Assembly: GCF_003628535.1 (NCBI RefSeq)
Contig: NZ_RBCI01000004.1
Coordinates: 248,001-312,000, forward strand
Reading direction: 5' to 3'
DNA length: 64,000 nt
DNA from: Flavisolibacter nicotianae
Lineage (GTDB): Bacteria > Bacteroidota > Bacteroidia > Chitinophagales > Chitinophagaceae
This document shows positions 37,268-46,418 of the stretch, piece by piece (position 1 is the first letter of the stretch; every line of letters begins with the position of its first letter). Both the position numbers and the translations under genes were made by a program. The notes under the pieces were generated by a model. The model was not told where the DNA came from. It did no database searches and saw only the letters and a program-made list of their open reading frames with translations.

Positions 37268-38130
37268 CAAGGCAGGAACTCGTTCAGCAGATTTACCAGA
37301 AAGGCTCGTATTTACTTGTCGGTCTCGATACCGATCCCGCAAAACTCCCCCAGCAATTCGACCGGTCGACAGCCGGCATGCTGGCTTTTAACAAGGCCAT
37401 CATCGATGCAACAAAAGACTTTTGCGTTGGCTACAAGATCAACACGGCTTTTTATGAAGCCCATGGCGTGAAAGGCTGGGAGGTGATGGAAGAAACGGTA
37501 AACTATATCCCACGCAACCATTTTACCATCGCGGATGCCAAGCGCGGCGACATCGGCAATACCTCGTCGCAATACGCCAGGGCTTTTTTCGAAACCCTGC
37601 ACTTCGATGCTGTCACCGTTGCGCCGTACATGGGAGAAGACAGCGTAAAACCATTCCTGGAGTTCAGCGACAAATGGACCATCCTGCTGGGCCTAACCTC
37701 AAATCCCGGTGCAAAGGATTTCGAGCTTCGCCGGCTTTGGCCACAGGAAAATGCAGGGAAACAAACCGGCGGGTCGTCTCCGGATCCTTCTTCCCATCAA
37801 ACCGAATTTTTATACGAACGGGTGATGCAGACAGCGGCAACCTGGGGCAACGAGGGCAACCTGATGTTTGTTGTGGGAGCCACCCGCTCGGAAGAGTTTA
37901 CCAATATCCGCCGGCTCACGCCCAATCATTTTTACCTCGTGCCCGGCGTGGGAGCACAGGGGGGAAGCCTGAAGGATATTTCAGAAAAGGCCATGACTAG
38001 CGACTGCGGCATTTTGGTGAATGCCAGTCGTGCCATCATCTATGCGTCCGGTGGCGACGATTTTGCTGAAGCAGCCACGGATGTGGCCAGGCAATACGCC
38101 GGCGAGATGAAGACATATCTGGGAAACTGA
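37264..38130 (+). CDS. pyrF: Orotidine 5'-phosphate decarboxylase (type 2 PyrF)
   Basis: 288 aa from ATG 37264. It makes UMP from orotidine monophosphate. The catalytic Lys-Asp tetrad is seen in IADAKRGDIGNT (Asp91, Lys93, Asp96), with the first lysine in CVGYKINTAFYE (Lys58). The sequence belongs to the longer OMPDC subgroup. The start overlaps kynU by ATGA, so translation is probably coupled. Reading frames that begin earlier (36994) run antisense-like through kynU in another frame and are not used. Confidence 0.95.
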   Translation: MTRQELVQQIYQKGSYLLVGLDTDPAKLPQQFDRSTAGMLAFNKAIIDATKDFCVGYKINTAFYEAHGVKGWEVMEETVNYIPRNHFTIADAKRGDIGNTSSQYARAFFETLHFDAVTVAPYMGEDSVKPFLEFSDKWTILLGLTSNPGAKDFELRRLWPQENAGKQTGGSSPDPSSHQTEFLYERVMQTAATWGNEGNLMFVVGATRSEEFTNIRRLTPNHFYLVPGVGAQGGSLKDISEKAMTSDCGILVNASRAIIYASGGDDFAEAATDVARQYAGEMKTYLGN

Positions 38131-38221
38131 CCGTCTTCTTCGTTGCGTTTCTTCAAACTTCTTTAACGGCCAGGCCGCAATAAAACGGGGAAAGCGGAGT
38201 TTTAACGGTAAAAAACAGGTT

Positions 38222-38710
38222 ATGGCACCCTTAGCTGTTTTGCTTCCTCTTTTTCTTTCACTTCATTCACTTTCCCCGGTAAAAGATCCCGTTCTTCCCG
38301 GTAAAGATCCTGCACCCATCAATAAAACACTCCTGCTACAGTTGATCAATGAAACCCGTAAAAAAGGTTGCCGCTGCGGCGACGCCTGGTACCCGGCAGC
38401 GCCTGCCTTAAATTGGAACAGCCAACTGGAACAGGCGGCCCTGGTGCATAGCAGCGACATGGCCGGTAACAATTACTTTGCACATGCGGCACAGGATGGC
38501 AGCAGGGCCGGCGACCGCATCGATAACACGGGCTATCACTGGCGCACCTATGGCGAAAACATTGCTTTTGGCTATCGCAGCGAAAAGGAAGTGGTCAGGG
38601 GATGGATACAGAGCCCGGGACATTGCAAAAACATCATGAACAAGGCGTTTAAGGAAATGGCGGTCGCAAGGGTTGGCGATTACTGGACGCAGGTGTTTGC
38701 GACGAAATAA
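38222..38710 (+). CDS. CAP (SCP/PR1) domain secreted protein
   Basis: 162 aa with an N-terminal hydrophobic segment (VLLPLFLSLHSL) suggesting export. The CAP domain shows ALNWNSQLEQAALVHSSDMA, the tetrad-type residues His (HSSDM), Glu (YGENIAFG), Glu (SEKEVVRGW) and His (SPGHCKNIMN), the usual cation-binding cavity. A CxC pair (GCRCGD, 50-54) lies in front. Bacterial CAP proteins have varied, mostly unknown roles. Isolated. Confidence 0.9.
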   Translation: MAPLAVLLPLFLSLHSLSPVKDPVLPGKDPAPINKTLLLQLINETRKKGCRCGDAWYPAAPALNWNSQLEQAALVHSSDMAGNNYFAHAAQDGSRAGDRIDNTGYHWRTYGENIAFGYRSEKEVVRGWIQSPGHCKNIMNKAFKEMAVARVGDYWTQVFATK

Positions 38711-38849
38711 ATTCTCTGAACCGGGATTCGTGGGATGGATGGGATTTTTAGGATAAATAGTTTGCGGTGCAACATTCCAACCTCTAGAAACTCACCCAGA
38801 TAATTCCCACTTTTCCTACTCGACCGATTAATCCCGGTACAGAAGTCGT

Positions 38850-39260
38850 TTACTTGAAAATATAGGTTCCCGTTTGTGTCCACCAGGGATGGATTTCAAA
38901 ACGCAGTCGTCCGCTTTTGACAGCCGGGTCGGTGTTGATGAGTGAAGCGGCAGATGCAGAATCAATTGCATCCAAAATAAAAATGCCGCGAAGGTCTTTG
39001 TCGTATCCCATGGGCCCGGCCATGATCAACGAACCTTCCCTGGCCAGGCGACGGATGTTGGCCATGTGTCCTTCCTGGATCATTTCTGCAGTCAGGCTGT
39101 CTTGCGAACGGTTGGCTCCTTTCAGCAAAAAAACCAGCCAGTATTGTTTCATGCGTGGCGTGTCGGCAATGGCAACAGGCATTGTCTTGCCCGATGGAGT
39201 TTTGGCACCGAGCAGGAAAGCAACAAGACAAGACAGTGGCAGGAGGAAGAGCTTTTTCAT
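38850..39260 (-). CDS. Exported YCII-related domain protein
   Basis: 136 aa from ATG 39260 (an upstream ATG at 39290 adds ten residues before the signal peptide). The signal sequence is KKLFLLPLSCLVAFLLG. The mature part has the YCII/ferredoxin-like pattern: YWLVFLLKGANRSQD, IQEGHMANIRRLAREGSLIMAGPMG and the ending RFEIHPWW. YCII domains are usually cytoplasmic, so a secreted version is a little unusual, though known in Bacteroidota. Function unknown. Confidence 0.85.
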   Translation of the reverse strand: MKKLFLLPLSCLVAFLLGAKTPSGKTMPVAIADTPRMKQYWLVFLLKGANRSQDSLTAEMIQEGHMANIRRLAREGSLIMAGPMGYDKDLRGIFILDAIDSASAASLINTDPAVKSGRLRFEIHPWWTQTGTYIFK

Positions 39261-39320
39261 AACCCGTTTTTGAATAGCCAAAATAGGCAAGCTTTCGTTT
39301 AATTTTAAGCAATTCGCTGT

Positions 39321-39839
39321 ATGAAGATTCTTGCATTGCTACTGCTGCTGACGAGCATGTTGCCGGTTTTTTCGCAGGAAAATAAGCCAGCCGCAACCGA
39401 CGTATTAAAACCGGCACTGGCAAAAGCGTCGGTTGAACAGAAAAACGTCTTGTTGATTTTTCATGCCTCCTGGTGCGGCTGGTGCCGCAAAATGGATTCA
39501 TCGCTGGCTGACCGAACAATAAAAGAAGCCATTGACCGCAATTATGTGATTGCTCACCTGACAGTTTATGAATCGCCGGGGAAAAAATACCTGGAAAACC
39601 CCGGTGCGCTTGAATTTTTGACACAACACGGCGCATCAGGCCAGGGCATTCCCTATTGGTTTGTTTTGGATAAAAACGGGACCGTGCTTTTCGATTCGCA
39701 ATACAAACCGGGAAAAAATTCGGGATGTCCCGCCAGCGAAGAAGAAGTGGCTTATTTCATGAATGTCCTGAAGAAAACAGCAACCCTTCGTGAAGAGGAA
39801 GTGGAAGCGATCCGAAAGCGGTTTCGGCAAAATGAATAA
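39321..39839 (+). CDS. Periplasmic thioredoxin-like protein
   Basis: 172 aa, signal peptide 1-18 (ending PVFSQ). A thioredoxin fold of the Thioredoxin_7/DUF255-like type with active site ASWCGWCRKMD (Cys52, Cys55). GIPYWFVLDKNG is the cis-Pro loop region. Likely a periplasmic thiol-disulfide reductase or chaperone. It is convergent with the last gene of the cbb3 locus, 15 nt away; a role in cytochrome or copper thiol chemistry is conceivable but not shown. Confidence 0.88.
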   Translation: MKILALLLLLTSMLPVFSQENKPAATDVLKPALAKASVEQKNVLLIFHASWCGWCRKMDSSLADRTIKEAIDRNYVIAHLTVYESPGKKYLENPGALEFLTQHGASGQGIPYWFVLDKNGTVLFDSQYKPGKNSGCPASEEEVAYFMNVLKKTATLREEEVEAIRKRFRQNE

Positions 39840-39853
39840 GTCATTAATAGCAT

Positions 39854-40564
39854 TTAATGACAGGTGGTTTCCACCGCCGCCGTATCCTGTGGCAGGGAAG
39901 GACTGAGATACGGTATGCCAAGATTTAATCCCCGCAACACCAGCAACGCCGCCATGCAGGCGAGAAAAACAGGCACTGCTTTGCGAAGTTTCAGCCGCAC
40001 CTGCTGGTTGATAAAACTTCCAAAAAAGACCGCGGCCAGCATGGCGGGAAATGTTCCGGCACCAAACGAGAGCATGAACAAACCACCTTTCAATATACCT
40101 CCGGCAAGAAACGAGGATGCCAGCGCCAGGTAGATCATGCCACAGGGGAGAAGGCCATTGAGCAAACCAATGCCGAAATAAGAACTGTTGGTCTGCGTAG
40201 AAAGCAGCTTGCCCAACTGCCGCCGAAGTGCGAGAAGAAAGCCCGGGGTCTTTTTTCCCACCGTCGTTTTCAGCCCGGATGGAAGCAGCAGGTAAAGCAG
40301 GATTGCCGCGCCAAAAAAAATGGAAATACTGCTTTGCACGCCAGGCGTAGTGAGGAAGCCTCCCGTCAGACCCAACACCAGTCCGATCCAGGTGTAGGTC
40401 AGCACCCGTCCGAAGTTGTAAAGAATTCCGCCATACAACCGTCCGGCCGTGGTGCGGTTTCCCATCGGCAGGGCCATCGCAATCGGACCGCACATGCCCA
40501 GGCAGTGCAGGCTGCCCACGACACCCATGACAAATGCAAGCGGTATGATCTCGGAAGGACTCAT
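39854..40564 (-). CDS. SafE/TauE-like membrane protein of the cbb3 locus
   Basis: 236 aa with about six hydrophobic helices. It opens with GSLHCLGMCGPIA, a CxxxC metal-type motif in the first helix typical of the sulfite exporter TauE/SafE-related (DsbD-like, formerly UreH-like) proteins found at the end of cco clusters in Bacteroidota. A role in copper or heme delivery to the oxidase has been suggested for such proteins; not proven. It starts 6 nt after ccoH. Confidence 0.88.
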   Translation of the reverse strand: MSPSEIIPLAFVMGVVGSLHCLGMCGPIAMALPMGNRTTAGRLYGGILYNFGRVLTYTWIGLVLGLTGGFLTTPGVQSSISIFFGAAILLYLLLPSGLKTTVGKKTPGFLLALRRQLGKLLSTQTNSSYFGIGLLNGLLPCGMIYLALASSFLAGGILKGGLFMLSFGAGTFPAMLAAVFFGSFINQQVRLKLRKAVPVFLACMAALLVLRGLNLGIPYLSPSLPQDTAAVETTCH

Positions 40565-40570
40565 GACAGT

Positions 40571-41008
40571 TTAAAAAAAGAGCCGTTTTTCATGATAAAA
40601 TCGCTTGCCGCCAGCTTCCCAGGAAAGTTTCAACTCGTAAGCGCCGGAGAGGTCTTTACCAAGATCCAACTGGTAAAAACCATCCTGCGTGGAAAAGTTC
40701 TTCCGGATGTCCTTACCGGCATCAGATGGACGGTACAGGTACATTTCCCCCCGTACAGATTTGTTCGCAAACTCCGCCGGCAATTGTAGACTAACGGTCT
40801 TCAACGTATGTGAAACTCTTGGTGCCTCCGACAAAACCGCCACGTTGCTTTTCTGGTCGATCACATCCTGGTATTTTAATTCGGCATCGTAATAATTTTC
40901 CGTCACCAGGTCGAAATTTTGCCGGCTGGCTTTGTAGGCCAGAAAAAGAATGCCCGCAGCAAAGAGCGAATACGCGATAAAAATTTTATATCCCCAACTG
41001 ATACGCAT
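40571..41008 (-). CDS. ccoH: CcoH / FixH cbb3 oxidase assembly protein
   Basis: 145 aa, one N-terminal membrane helix (IFIAYSLFAAGILFLAYKA) and a periplasmic beta domain (GEMYLYRPSDAGKD, DLSGAYELKLSWEAGGK). FixH helps assemble or stabilise the cbb3 complex. Position between ccoG and the SafE-like gene agrees with the family's gene order. Confidence 0.9.
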   Translation of the reverse strand: MRISWGYKIFIAYSLFAAGILFLAYKASRQNFDLVTENYYDAELKYQDVIDQKSNVAVLSEAPRVSHTLKTVSLQLPAEFANKSVRGEMYLYRPSDAGKDIRKNFSTQDGFYQLDLGKDLSGAYELKLSWEAGGKRFYHEKRLFF

Positions 41009-41064
41009 GGTGTACTGTTTGATGTTTAATGTCTGATGTTTTTACAGCCTCGTTTTCTCTTTTC

Positions 41065-41108
41065 GATATCACAATATCTAAATAACCAATATCCCAATAT
41101 CCAATATC
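41065..41108. repeat. Tandem AATATC-type repeat between ccoG and ccoH
   Basis: About six units of (C)AATATC(C) in 44 nt: reverse complement of the GATATTGG units at 3957 and 31808. It sits in the 105-nt gap between ccoG and ccoH, inside the cbb3 operon. Confidence 0.55.
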
Positions 41109-41113
41109 TACGC

Positions 41114-42550
41114 TCAACCTCCCGGTCCCAAAAATGTCGTTTCGCTTGTTTCGAGCCGCCTCTTGCCCTGGTACACGGCGATCCTGATTTTGGTCTTGCG
41201 GCGTTCAATTTTAGCTGGATGAATCTTCACAAAAAATGGCGATTGGAAGTGGCTTTCTTTGGGCACAACAAGGGCATTACCAATGACGGTAATTTCGCCA
41301 TCGATGTCTTCCAGCTCGAGCCGGATGGGGATGTCCTTTCTTGTTTTGTTCGCCAGCTTGATGCTGTACAAATTTGAAATGCGGCCATCGGGCTGAGTCT
41401 GGAAGATCTGGCCGGGAGTGCGAAGCACCGTTGCATCTACATCTTTCCGGCTTATGACCAGGAAGGCCAGGAAACCGACCAGCAGCACCAGGACAGACGA
41501 ATAGGCCGCAACCCGCCAGTTGAAACGGTTCTTTTTGGCATGCTGGATATTCTCCTCGCTGTCGATGCGGATCAGGCCCAGAGGCTTGTTAATCTTCGTC
41601 ATGATGTCGTCGCAGGCATCAATGCAGGCCGTGCAGTTGACGCACTCGAGCTGCGTGCCATTGCGGATATCAATGCCGGTAGGACAAACACGAACGCAAG
41701 CCAGGCAGTCGATGCAATCACCCTGGGACAGATCGATCTGCGCTTTTTTCAGTTTTCCCCTCGGCTCTCCACGCACATAGTCGTACGCCACAACCATTGA
41801 TTTCTTATCCAGCAAAACGCCTTGCAGCCGTCCGTAGGGACAAACCACCAGGCAGGCCTGTTCGCGAAACCAGTAGTACACAAAGAAGAAAACGGTCGCA
41901 AAGCCAATCAACGTGGAAAACGTCACCGGGTGAGCACCAATGCCGTCTTTTACCATTTTCAGGACGTTGTCTATGCCAATGACGTAGGAAAGAAAGAAAT
42001 TGGCGATCAGGAAAGCGATCGCATAAAACACAGCAATCTTTGTTGCCCTCTTGCGGATCTTGAATGCATTCCAGGGCATTGCTTTCAGGCGCTTTTGTTG
42101 CTGTGCATCGCCGTCGATCCAGTATTCGATTTTACGGAAGACCATTTCCATGAAAATGGTCTGCGGACAAACCCACCCGCAAAACACACGGCCAAAGACC
42201 ACGGTAAACACCACGATAAAGACCATGAAGGCGAGCAAACCGACCGCGAAAATGAAAAAGTCCTGCGGCCAGAAGATCTGGCCAAAGAGGATAAACTTTC
42301 CTTCCAGTACATTGAAAAGAAACAATGGCTCATCGTCCACTTTTATAAAGGGAAGGGTAAAAAAGACAGCCAGGTATACCAGCGAGATGGCCGTACGCAG
42401 GTTGTACAATTTACCCTTTGGCTTTTTGGGAAAAAGAAAATTGCGCTTGCCCTCCGCATTGATAGTGGCAACAGAGTCCCGGAACGATTGATCCATGATC
42501 ACGGCCTTCTTTGTCGTCACGCTTTGATATGTCCCGGTTTTTGTTTCCAT
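41114..42550 (-). CDS. ccoG: CcoG cbb3 oxidase accessory iron-sulfur protein
   Basis: 478 aa, about five helices. Two ferredoxin-type [4Fe-4S] sites: CIDCLACVRVCP (Cys279, 282, 285, 289) and CVNCTACIDAC (Cys303, 306, 309, 313). Two further motifs in helices, FCGWVCP (124-128) and CLVVCP (233-237), match the NapH/CcoG pattern. The C-terminal third is a periplasmic immunoglobulin-like domain. CcoG (RdxA/FixG) reduces copper for delivery to the CcoN active site. It follows ccoP by 20 nt. Confidence 0.95.
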   Translation of the reverse strand: METKTGTYQSVTTKKAVIMDQSFRDSVATINAEGKRNFLFPKKPKGKLYNLRTAISLVYLAVFFTLPFIKVDDEPLFLFNVLEGKFILFGQIFWPQDFFIFAVGLLAFMVFIVVFTVVFGRVFCGWVCPQTIFMEMVFRKIEYWIDGDAQQQKRLKAMPWNAFKIRKRATKIAVFYAIAFLIANFFLSYVIGIDNVLKMVKDGIGAHPVTFSTLIGFATVFFFVYYWFREQACLVVCPYGRLQGVLLDKKSMVVAYDYVRGEPRGKLKKAQIDLSQGDCIDCLACVRVCPTGIDIRNGTQLECVNCTACIDACDDIMTKINKPLGLIRIDSEENIQHAKKNRFNWRVAAYSSVLVLLVGFLAFLVISRKDVDATVLRTPGQIFQTQPDGRISNLYSIKLANKTRKDIPIRLELEDIDGEITVIGNALVVPKESHFQSPFFVKIHPAKIERRKTKIRIAVYQGKRRLETSETTFLGPGG

Positions 42551-42570
42551 CGAGTGTTTCGTTTTCGTTT

Positions 42571-43467
42571 TTATCGTTTTGCGACGTTCGTTGTTGAGTC
42601 TTTGGGAGCCGCTTTTGGACCATTATTCTTTTCGTCGAACGGATCACCCTGCGGGGCTTTTGCGTTGGGCGGGTTGGTGCCGGCTAAACTTTTGATATAA
42701 CTGGCAAGGGCTTTGATTTGCGAAGGGGAATAGGTTTTTTCCCAGGCCTGCATTCCCTTGTCAGGAACACCGTATTTAATGGTTTTAAACACGTCGTTGA
42801 TGGTGCCGCCGTGCAGCCAGTAACTGTCGGTGAGGTTGGGACCAACACCACCTTCGCCTTTTGCGCCGTGGCAGGCGAAACAGTTGCTTTGAAAAATCTT
42901 TTGTCCTTCGGCAATTCCTTTCGCATCGGCCATCGTAACCGTTTTCTCATCCACAATATCACCAGCTTTCTTGCGGTATTCTTCGATCTGCTTTGCGGCC
43001 ACGGCCATTTCTTTCTGGTATTCCTGCTCCGGTGTCGGACCGGTGTTCCACACGTGGAAGCGAAACAAGTAAAATATCGCTACACCAATGGTGACATAGA
43101 AGCCATACTTCCACCAGGGCGGCAACGAGTTGTCCAGTTCGCGGATGCCGTCGTAATCGTGGTCCAGCAAGTGGTCCGCTTCTTTTTCTAACGGGATGGC
43201 TTTGGTGAACAGCCTTGCGTCGAGGTTGGACCACCACTGCCGGAAGGACGTCGCAGGTTTTTCTTCCGTGCCCAGGCTGCCAAACTTGCGCATCACGAAC
43301 ACGAGGCCGAGAAAGCCAAAGAGAAGAAGGATGCCCAGGCCCCAGGCTGTTCCGTTGAAACTGTCATCTACCAGCGGGTTTGAAACGGTTTTCTCCTGTG
43401 CCAGTGCGGCCACGTGGGCACCCAACACCCCCAGGAAACAGAAAATACGTTTTGTGTTTGTTCTCAT
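42571..43467 (-). CDS. ccoP: CcoP, cbb3 cytochrome c oxidase subunit III (one heme)
   Basis: 298 aa. N-terminal hydrophobic segment (WGLGILLLFGFLGLVFVM, about 42-59), then the FixP_N helix around 121-136 (YGFYVTIGVAIFYLF), and one cytochrome c domain with heme site CFACH (196-200) and likely axial Met239 (GMQAW). Proteobacterial CcoP has two hemes; only one CxxCH is present here, as is usual in Bacteroidota. It transfers electrons to CcoO/CcoN. It lies 4 nt after ccoQ. Confidence 0.95.
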   Translation of the reverse strand: MRTNTKRIFCFLGVLGAHVAALAQEKTVSNPLVDDSFNGTAWGLGILLLFGFLGLVFVMRKFGSLGTEEKPATSFRQWWSNLDARLFTKAIPLEKEADHLLDHDYDGIRELDNSLPPWWKYGFYVTIGVAIFYLFRFHVWNTGPTPEQEYQKEMAVAAKQIEEYRKKAGDIVDEKTVTMADAKGIAEGQKIFQSNCFACHGAKGEGGVGPNLTDSYWLHGGTINDVFKTIKYGVPDKGMQAWEKTYSPSQIKALASYIKSLAGTNPPNAKAPQGDPFDEKNNGPKAAPKDSTTNVAKR

Positions 43468-43471
43468 ACAA

Positions 43472-43681
43472 TCAGGCTTGTTTTACGGTGTGAAGAGGAA
43501 GAGTGGTTTCGGCATCCAGGTCTAGTGGCATGTTTTTCATTTCTTCTACACGGCGCTTGTCCATTTTCCGAACGTAATAGATGACAGCAATGAAGAACAG
43601 CACGAAAATGAACAGGGAGATGATCGGGTACACATCGATGCCCTTGATGGAGTCTGCGTAGTTTTTGATGTATTTGAGCAT
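43472..43681 (-). CDS. ccoQ: CcoQ-like small cbb3 subunit
   Basis: 69 aa from ATG 43681; an ORF begins farther upstream but its N-terminus is encoded by the repeat hairpin and is not real. One transmembrane helix (IISLFIFVLFFIAVIYYV) then a basic KMDKRRVEEMKNMPLD tail, the FixQ/CcoQ pattern. It stabilises the core complex. It sits between ccoNO and ccoP as expected. Confidence 0.85.
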   Translation of the reverse strand: MLKYIKNYADSIKGIDVYPIISLFIFVLFFIAVIYYVRKMDKRRVEEMKNMPLDLDAETTLPLHTVKQA

Positions 43682-43695
43682 GGCGGTTATAGTTG

Positions 43696-43775
43696 GCGAA
43701 ACGTCAAACGTGAGACGTGGGGCTGAGGAAAACACACTTCCGGGGATCACGTTTGTTTGACGTTTGACGTTTCAC
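43696..43775. repeat. 16-nt inverted repeat between ccoNO and ccoQ
   Basis: Left arm GCGAAACGTCAAACGT (43696-43711), right arm ACGTTTGACGTTTCAC (43760-43775), 15 of 16 pairs, loop 48 nt. The right arm continues with further ACGTTTG units. It fills the 101-nt gap in an otherwise tightly packed operon. In the transcript it would form a hairpin right after the ccoNO stop, able to attenuate or to protect the 3' end of the ccoNO part. Confidence 0.65.
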
Positions 43776-43782
43776 GTTTGAC

Positions 43783-45975
<2,193 letters not shown>

Positions 45976-45985
45976 GTGTTCGTAT

Positions 45986-46150
45986 TTAATTTGACGTTTT
46001 GTTTTCGGTGACGTTATCGTCGAAAAGCATTCGCACGGATGGCGTATAGTCGTCGTCGTATTGCCCTTTTTTCACCGATACGATAAAAGCCGCCAGGAAG
46101 GAGCCGGCTACAATGACGCTGATGATGACAAGAACAATAATGACACTCAT
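45986..46150 (-). CDS. ccoS: CcoS cbb3 oxidase maturation protein (54 aa)
   Basis: 54 codons, found by reading the - strand from ATG 46150. It has one N-terminal helix (VIIVLVIISVIVAGSFLAAF) followed by SVKKGQYDDDYTPSVRMLF; the conserved GQYDD string is the CcoS signature. CcoS is needed for insertion of heme and copper cofactors into CcoN. It starts 17 nt after a TACTTTTG box and is followed by ccoNO after 10 nt, so it opens the structural operon. Confidence 0.93.
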   Translation of the reverse strand: MSVIIVLVIISVIVAGSFLAAFIVSVKKGQYDDDYTPSVRMLFDDNVTENKTSN

Positions 46151-46418
46151 AAAAAATATTGTAGACGCAAAAGTATTTTTCCGCTCCAGGGGTGGTGCTG
46201 AGGTGTATCAAAAGAATTTATGACTTCAATCAGGTTTTGGTATTCTGTGCAAGACATGGAGGTTCTGTGCAGGAGAACGGATTCGCGATTCGTTCCTGCC
46301 GGGATTTTTAAGAGGCCGGCGTCTAACGTTTGACCTTACCGCAAGAAACCGCGGATGGGCTAACTGGCTTAAAATGCCAGGGACAAAGTAACACCACTGT
46401 CGATGGTACGTAAGCGCC
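46151..46418. other. 268-nt gap between ccoI and ccoS
   Basis: Holds the ccoS promoter box at 46175-46168. The remaining part shows no gene, no FNR-type TTGAT-N4-ATCAA site and no clear hairpin; a single GTCTAACGTTTGACC string at 46320 resembles the repeat units at 43696-43775. Confidence 0.5.
46168..46175 (-). promoter_or_regulatory. TAnnTTTG promoter of the ccoS-NOQPGH operon
   Basis: TACTTTTG on the - strand, ending 17 nt before the ccoS ATG. It matches all fixed positions of the Bacteroidota -7 box and stands in front of the structural part of the operon, so this part can be transcribed apart from ccoI. Confidence 0.6.

Noticed and set aside
43682-43750. N-terminal extension of CcoQ
   Set aside because: The extra codons are encoded by the repeat hairpin, not by the CcoQ family sequence.
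46151-46418. FNR-type operator in front of the cbb3 operon
   Set aside because: I looked for TTGAT-N4-ATCAA-like dyads and found none, although oxygen control would be expected.
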